From an uncultured Methanobrevibacter sp. (GTDB taxonomy: Archaea > Methanobacteriota > Methanobacteria > Methanobacteriales > Methanobacteriaceae): a DNA stretch of 10,567 nucleotides. The notes under the pieces are model-generated. The model saw nothing but the letters and a program-made list of their open reading frames with translations. It had not been told where the DNA came from and made no database searches. Within the stretch, counting starts at the first letter, position 1; each line of letters starts with the position of its first letter. The stretch spans positions 1 to 10,567 of the forward strand of contig NZ_CALGFC010000067.1 of assembly GCF_937881195.1 (NCBI RefSeq), in the 5' to 3' direction. Positions 6,621 through 10,567 of this stretch are shown here, piece after piece. A program made the position numbers and the translations under genes.

Positions 6621-6960
6621 ATATATTCTAATATATTTTCAGATATTACTAATTTAGGAGGGATTATATTCTAGTATATTTTCAGATATTACTAATTTAG
6701 GAGGGATATATTCTAATATATTTTCAGATATTACTAATTTAGGAGGGATATATTCTAATATATTCTCAGATATTACTAATTTAGGAGGGATAATTCTAGT
6801 ATATTTTCAGATATTACTAGTTTAGGGGGGATATATTCTAGTATATTTTCAGATATGAAGAATTTTAGGAGAATTTATACTAATATATTTTCAAATATTA
6901 AGAATTTAGAGTTTATATATTCTAATATATTTCTAAATATTTAGAATTTTAGGGGTAATA
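6621..6960. repeat. Tandem array of eight ~42-base units between nre and tetR
   Basis: Counting from ATTCTA (ATACTA in unit 7), units begin at 6625, 6668, 6710, 6752, 6793, 6835, 6877 and 6919, giving steps of 43, 42, 42, 41, 42, 42 and 42. Units 1-5 are nearly identical; units 6-8 are progressively degenerate. Each unit contains TAATAT-N8-ATATTA or a near match (TAGTAT in units 2, 5 and 6), then CTAATTTAGGAGGGAT. There are no spacers of varying sequence, so it is not CRISPR. It fills most of the divergent nre/tetR spacer. Possible roles are multiple operators, a chromatin or histone positioning element (42 bases is four helical turns), or a neutral minisatellite. Role not determined. Confidence 0.9.
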
Positions 6961-6972
6961 ATTATATAATTA

Positions 6973-7025
6973 TAAACTAATATAATATATAGTAATACAA
7001 TAAATAATTATATAATATTAGTTTA
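6973..7025. promoter_or_regulatory. Inverted repeat upstream of tetR, candidate operator
   Basis: TAAACTAATAT (6973-6983) is the exact complement of ATATTAGTTTA (7015-7025), with 31 bases between the arms. It lies 81 bases before the tetR ATG. The arms contain CTAATAT, which also occurs in units 1, 3, 4, 7 and 8 of the neighbouring tandem array. Palindromic sites beside tetR-family genes are often autoregulatory operators, although the spacer here is longer than usual, so two separate half-site contacts or an RNA stem are alternatives. Confidence 0.4.
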
Positions 7026-7105
7026 ATGATTGTTTTATGATATTAGAATTAAATATTTTCATTAAATTTTATTCAATTTTAAAAAAATAACATAAGTGGT
7101 TTAGA

Positions 7106-7747
7106 ATGAAGGTTAAAGATAGAATAGCAGAGACTACATTTACACTTTCGCTTAAATATGGATTTGATAATGTATCTCTTAAACAGATTGAAACTGAAGC
7201 AAATGCAACAACTGGTGCAATATACTACCATTTTAAGGATAAAAATGCAATATTGGCATATATTATTGAAAAATATCTTTCAAATGAAATAGAAAATTTT
7301 CAAAAGATTATTGAGAATTATGAGGCACCTATAATCGAAAAATTAAGATTTATTTTTTATTATCACACTGGATTAGATATATCAAATAAGTCAAAGGATT
7401 TAAATATTTTAAATAACTCAGAAGCTATAGATCTTTTAGATATAACCAATACTAATTATAAAGAATATTATTTATTCTTAATGGGTTCTTATCATGAACA
7501 TCCTGAACTTAGACCTTTACATCATGAGATGAATCATGAATTCTTTAAGTTTTATAATGAGTTAGTTGAAAAATCTATGAAGAAAAATGAGATTAGAACT
7601 GATTTATCTGCATATGATATGGCTCTTCATATTTACACTGTTATGATGGGTTTTATAACTATTTCAATAATCTCTTCAGACTTTACTAATGAAGAAATGA
7701 TAGAAAAAGACTTAGCTGCAATTTGGGAATACATTAAACCACAATAA
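7106..7747 (+). CDS. TetR/AcrR-family transcriptional regulator
   Basis: This is a one-component regulator that would bind DNA as a dimer and release it on binding a small ligand. Residues 3-58 form the TetR DNA-binding domain: helix 1 DRIAETTFTLSLKYGFDNVS, then the helix-turn-helix LKQIETEANATTGAIYYHF (25-43) and the following KDKNAILAYIIEKYL. The remaining 150 residues are a helical ligand/dimerisation domain with no recognisable ligand signature; it contains a His/Glu-rich patch (SYHEHPELRPLHHEMNHEFF, about 128-147). Length 213 is normal for the family. The ATG is preceded by a weak GTGGT. It is divergent from nre, with the 42-base repeat array and an 11-base inverted repeat between them, so autoregulation or control of nre is plausible but inferred. 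No efflux gene is adjacent. Confidence 0.92.
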   Translation: MKVKDRIAETTFTLSLKYGFDNVSLKQIETEANATTGAIYYHFKDKNAILAYIIEKYLSNEIENFQKIIENYEAPIIEKLRFIFYYHTGLDISNKSKDLNILNNSEAIDLLDITNTNYKEYYLFLMGSYHEHPELRPLHHEMNHEFFKFYNELVEKSMKKNEIRTDLSAYDMALHIYTVMMGFITISIISSDFTNEEMIEKDLAAIWEYIKPQ

Positions 7748-7920
7748 TCAGCTAATTTTATTTTTTAATTATAAATAAAGTTCTGATTATTTTTCAAGAC
7801 TTTATTAAATTTTTTATTATTTAATTTAGTTAAATTTGACTTTAAATCAATATTAAAATTATATTATTATATTTAGATATATTATTATATTTAGAAATTT
7901 TTATTATATTGTTTTAACAT

Positions 7921-8093
7921 ATTATTATATATATAACAGGATATTTTTATTATTATAATCTATAGAATATGATATTTTTATTATTATCATTATTATCATT
8001 ATAATCTATAGAATATGATATTTTTATTATAATCATTATAATCTGTAGGATATGATATTTTTATTATTATATATATAACAGGATATTTTTATT
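7921..8093. repeat. Nested AT-rich repeats: two outer and three inner copies
   Basis: An outer 31-base sequence containing ATATATAACAGGATATTTTT occurs at 7921-7951 and again, identical, at 8063-8093. Between them lie three copies of a different unit containing ATAATCTATAGAATATGAT then ATTTTTATTAT (about 7952-7984, 7998-8030 and 8035-8067; the third has TGTAGG in place of TATAGA). All copies share the ending GATATTTTTATTA. The order outer-inner-inner-inner-outer resembles a minisatellite with two unit types. Function unknown. Confidence 0.8.
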
Positions 8094-8164
8094 AGTTTTA
8101 TTATTTTTTTTATTTTTATTATCATTATTAAATTTATTAGCTATTAAATAAATTTTATTATTCA

Positions 8165-8186
8165 TTTATAAAATATTTTATAAAAT
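8165..8186 (+). promoter_or_regulatory. Double TATA box of the DUF255 gene
   Basis: Two TATA-like boxes (TTTATAAAA at 8165-8173 and TTTTATAAAA at 8177-8186) lie 34-55 bases before the ATG. From the second, initiation would fall near 8207-8210, at the edge of the GGTGAT ribosome binding site (8209-8214), so the first box fits better with a leader that keeps this site. Confidence 0.4.
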
Positions 8187-8218
8187 CAAATAGAATTTGT
8201 CTTTCTATGGTGATTTAA

Positions 8219-10339
8219 ATGAATTTAAAGAATATAAAAAACAAAAACACAAAACCAAATAGTTTAATTAATGAAACTTCACCTTATCTTCTACAGCATG
8301 CATACAATCCAGTAGATTGGCATCCTTGGAATGAAGAAACTTTTTCATTAGCTAAAAAAGAGAAAAAACCTATATTTTTAAGTATTGGTTATTCAACTTG
8401 TCATTGGTGCCATGTAATGGAAAAGGAATCTTTTGAAGATGAAGAAGTAGCTAATATTTTAAATGAAAATTTTATCAGTATAAAAGTTGATAGAGAAGAA
8501 ATGCCCTCTGTTGATAGTATGTATATGGAATCAGCTATTATATTTACAGGAAATGGTGGTTGGCCATTAACAGTATTAATAGACTCTGATAAAAAACCTT
8601 TTTTTGCAGGAACATACTATCCTAAAATATCTCTTATTAGAATATTAACTGATATAGCTGATACTTGGAAAAATAATCCAAAAAAACTTAAAAATATTGC
8701 TAATGATATTTTAAATGATTTAAAGGATTTACATTCTTCAAATGATTTAGAAAAAAATAATAAATTAAGTAAAAAAATTGATGATAATTTAGATATAGCT
8801 AATGAGGGTATTGAATCTATTCTAAATTATGATATTATTGAAAAAACTTTTGAAGACCTTAAATCAAGATTTGATGATCTTTTCGGGGGATTTGGATATT
8901 CTCCTAAGTTTCCATCAGCTCAAAATATTTTATTCTTGAATAGATATTATTTTCAAACAGAAGATTCTGAAGCAAAAATGATGGCTGAGAAAACATTAGA
9001 TGGTATGTTCAATGGGGCCATATTTGATCATATTGGTGGGGGATTTTCAAGATATTCAGTTGATAGAAAATGGTTAGTACCTCACTTTGAAAAAATGATG
9101 TATGATAATGGGATTTTAGCCATGGCTTATCTTGAGGCAGGACTCTTATACAACAAAAAATATCTTAAGGTAGCTAAAAAAATTTTAAACTATTGTTTTA
9201 AAGAGATGTTAGGAGATTATGGATTTTACACAGCCCAAGATGCAGATAGTGAAGGTAAAGAGGGAAAATATTATTTATTCACAATAAACGATATTAGAAC
9301 TGTTTTAGGCTCTTCAGATTCTGAAAAATTTTGTAAACTTTTTGATATTACAAAAAATGGCAACTTTGAGATGAAAAATATTCCTAATTTAATTAAAACT
9401 TTTTATAACAATAAAGAAGAGTATAATAAGATTTTTGAAAATAGCTATAATAAAAATATCCATGATGATTTAAGCTTTGATTCCTTTATTGAAGACACAA
9501 CAAAAAAATTATATGAATTTAGGTTATCAAGAACTCCCCCATTTAAAGATGAAAAAAATTTAGCTTTTGTCAATGGATTGATGATAGCTACACTATCTAT
9601 TGGATCTAATATATTAAAAGAAGAATTTTACATTGAAAAAGCAGAAGAAATCGGAGACTTTATCCTTAATAATCTAATTCAGGATGGAAGATTATATACA
9701 AGTTATAAAGATGGTAAAATAAGAAATAAAGGAGTTTTAGATGATTATGCTTATGTAATATGGGGATTCATTGAATTATTCCAAGTTACTTTAAATAATA
9801 AATGGCTATCTTCTGCAGAAAAATTAATGGATGATATGATAAAATTATTCTTTGAAGAAGGTAGTTTATATCTTTCTGGAGTTGATTCAGATGACTTACC
9901 TATTAGAACTAAGAATATCTATGATGGAGCTATTCCTTCAGGAAATAATATAAGTATAATAAATCTAATGAAGCTATTTTCAATTACAGGTAACTATAAT
10001 TATAAAAATATTTTTGAAAAGGTTATAGCTAATTTAAAAGAAGATATTGAAAAAAACCCATTAGCTTTCATAACACTAATTTCAGGATTAATATATGATC
10101 AGTCTGGAGGAATACATATAAATTTATTTTTAGATTCAGATAATGAAAATGTTCATAATTTAATTAAAGAAAAATTAGGATTTTGGAGTCCATTTTTAAC
10201 TGTTTCTCTTTTTGAAAATAATTCTAAATCAGATGAAAATAAGATATCTATTTGTGAAAATATGGTTTGTAAACCTGATAAGAAAATTGATGATTTTTCA
10301 TTTAAAGATATTGATTCTAAGATTATTAAATTAGATTAA
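8219..10339 (+). CDS. DUF255/YyaL-type thioredoxin-domain protein (SSP411 family)
   Basis: This is a cytoplasmic protein of the widespread DUF255 family (bacterial YyaL, mammalian SPATA20/SSP411): an N-terminal thioredoxin fold joined to an (alpha/alpha)6-barrel like that of N-acylglucosamine epimerases. Its cellular reaction is not settled. The family signature NETSPYLLQHAYNPVDWHPW is at 18-37. CHWCH (61-65) supplies the redox or metal-binding cysteines C61 and C64. NGGWPLTV is at 112-119 and KPFFAGTYYP at 126-135. FGGFGYSPKFPS, GGGFSRYSVDRKWLVPHFEKMMYDN and the C-terminal ICENMVCKP follow in the usual order. Length 706 is close to the family norm, so it is complete. The usual REERPDID after the thioredoxin motif reads REEMPSVD here (92-99). 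The start is set by GGTGAT four bases before ATG. It is monocistronic, with a terminator hairpin right behind it. Confidence 0.93.
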   Translation: MNLKNIKNKNTKPNSLINETSPYLLQHAYNPVDWHPWNEETFSLAKKEKKPIFLSIGYSTCHWCHVMEKESFEDEEVANILNENFISIKVDREEMPSVDSMYMESAIIFTGNGGWPLTVLIDSDKKPFFAGTYYPKISLIRILTDIADTWKNNPKKLKNIANDILNDLKDLHSSNDLEKNNKLSKKIDDNLDIANEGIESILNYDIIEKTFEDLKSRFDDLFGGFGYSPKFPSAQNILFLNRYYFQTEDSEAKMMAEKTLDGMFNGAIFDHIGGGFSRYSVDRKWLVPHFEKMMYDNGILAMAYLEAGLLYNKKYLKVAKKILNYCFKEMLGDYGFYTAQDADSEGKEGKYYLFTINDIRTVLGSSDSEKFCKLFDITKNGNFEMKNIPNLIKTFYNNKEEYNKIFENSYNKNIHDDLSFDSFIEDTTKKLYEFRLSRTPPFKDEKNLAFVNGLMIATLSIGSNILKEEFYIEKAEEIGDFILNNLIQDGRLYTSYKDGKIRNKGVLDDYAYVIWGFIELFQVTLNNKWLSSAEKLMDDMIKLFFEEGSLYLSGVDSDDLPIRTKNIYDGAIPSGNNISIINLMKLFSITGNYNYKNIFEKVIANLKEDIEKNPLAFITLISGLIYDQSGGIHINLFLDSDNENVHNLIKEKLGFWSPFLTVSLFENNSKSDENKISICENMVCKPDKKIDDFSFKDIDSKIIKLD

Positions 10340-10358
10340 ATGATAATTTCATTTTTTT
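10338..10358 (+). terminator. Intrinsic-type terminator of the DUF255 gene
   Basis: AAATGA (10338-10343) pairs with TCATTT (10349-10354) around a 5-base loop and runs directly into T residues up to 10358. It overlaps the stop codon, so transcription probably ends immediately after the gene. Confidence 0.5.
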
Positions 10359-10373
10359 ATTTATAAAATATTG

Positions 10374-10567
10374 GAAAATAAGGTATTGATTTATAATAAT
10401 TATAATATTTGAAAATAAGGTATTAGATTATAATAATCATAATATTGAAAATAATGTATTGGATTATAATAATTATAATATTTGAAAATAAGATATTGGA
10501 TTATAATAATTGTAATATTTGAAAATAAGGTATTAGATTATAATAATCATAATATTGAAAATAATGT
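10374..10567. repeat. 36/37-base tandem array running off the right end
   Basis: Units start with GAAAATAA at 10374, 10411, 10447, 10484, 10521 and 10557 (steps 37, 36, 37, 37, 36), and the last is cut by the window end. Each contains a GATTATAATAATTATAATAT core (10391-10409 region; ATTTATAAT in unit 1). Within it, ATTATAAT-A-ATTATAAT is a perfect dyad where the second half is not changed to ATCATAAT or ATTGTAAT. Units 2 and 5 are identical and unit 6 starts like unit 3, giving a higher-order period of 110 bases. There are no unique spacers, so it is not CRISPR. The array follows the DUF255 terminator and its full length is unknown. Confidence 0.88.

Larger units (their letters stand above)
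7748..8218. other. Gene-free spacer between tetR and the DUF255 gene
   Basis: No supported gene. T-rich tracts at 7756-7766 and 7790-7795 probably end tetR transcription. The middle is occupied by the nested repeats at 7921-8093. The right end carries the promoter and ribosome binding site of the DUF255 gene. The base composition is almost pure A and T. Confidence 0.6.

Noticed and set aside
6625..6960. Open reading through the 42-base array: SNIFSDITNLGGIY per unit on plus, IPPKLVISENILEY on minus
   Set aside because: Although 42 is a multiple of three, steps of 43 and 41 bases break the frame, there is no start codon or ribosome site ahead of it, and the minus frame does not join nre, which has a stop ten codons upstream of its ATG.
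6621..6960. CRISPR array
   Set aside because: Units follow each other directly with no variable spacers, the unit is A/T with little repeat-spacer contrast, and no cas genes are in the window. The same holds for 10374-10567.

Overview
The window is extremely A+T-rich, with intergenic DNA almost free of G and C. It carries archaeal hallmarks: TATA-like boxes of the TTTATAAA type, Shine-Dalgarno sites such as GGAGGTGA and GGTGAT, and an archaeal Nre DNA-repair protein ending in a PCNA-binding motif. Together with a large Asn/Thr-rich adhesin-like surface protein that ends in a lysine-rich domain, this points to a host-associated methanogen of the Methanobacteriales, most like Methanobrevibacter or a close relative. 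That placement is inferred from sequence character, not from a search.

Layout. Positions 1-573 hold no gene but contain a terminator-like hairpin from an upstream gene and then a structured leader region. A secreted beta-helix adhesin-like protein follows (574-2973, +). Next come a small three-segment membrane protein of unknown function (3351-3911, +) and a tiny basic ORF (4107-4247, +) whose best-supported start is a non-standard ATA. Two genes lie on the minus strand: nre (6563-5376), then a DegT/DnrJ-type PLP-dependent enzyme (5301-4315) 74 bases behind it and possibly cotranscribed. A TetR-family regulator (7106-7747, +) is divergent from nre. A DUF255/YyaL-type thioredoxin-fold protein (8219-10339, +) closes the coding part.

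The least explained part is non-coding. There are three separate families of tandem or nested repeats. The first is eight units of about 42 bases between nre and tetR, each with a TTAGGAGG core and an internal dyad. The second is a nested AT-rich repeat at 7921-8093. The third is a 36/37-base array with a 110-base higher-order period that runs off the right end. An 11-base inverted repeat with a 31-base spacer lies just upstream of tetR and shares the half-site CTAATAT with the 42-base array.

The genes do not form one pathway. Surface adhesion, DNA repair, a PLP enzyme, a one-component regulator and a thioredoxin-like protein sit as separate transcription units, apart from the possible nre-degT pair. 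I see no phage, transposon or CRISPR genes and no RNA gene. I do not see a convincing complete new system; the repeat arrays and the divergent nre/tetR region are the best candidates for something undescribed.
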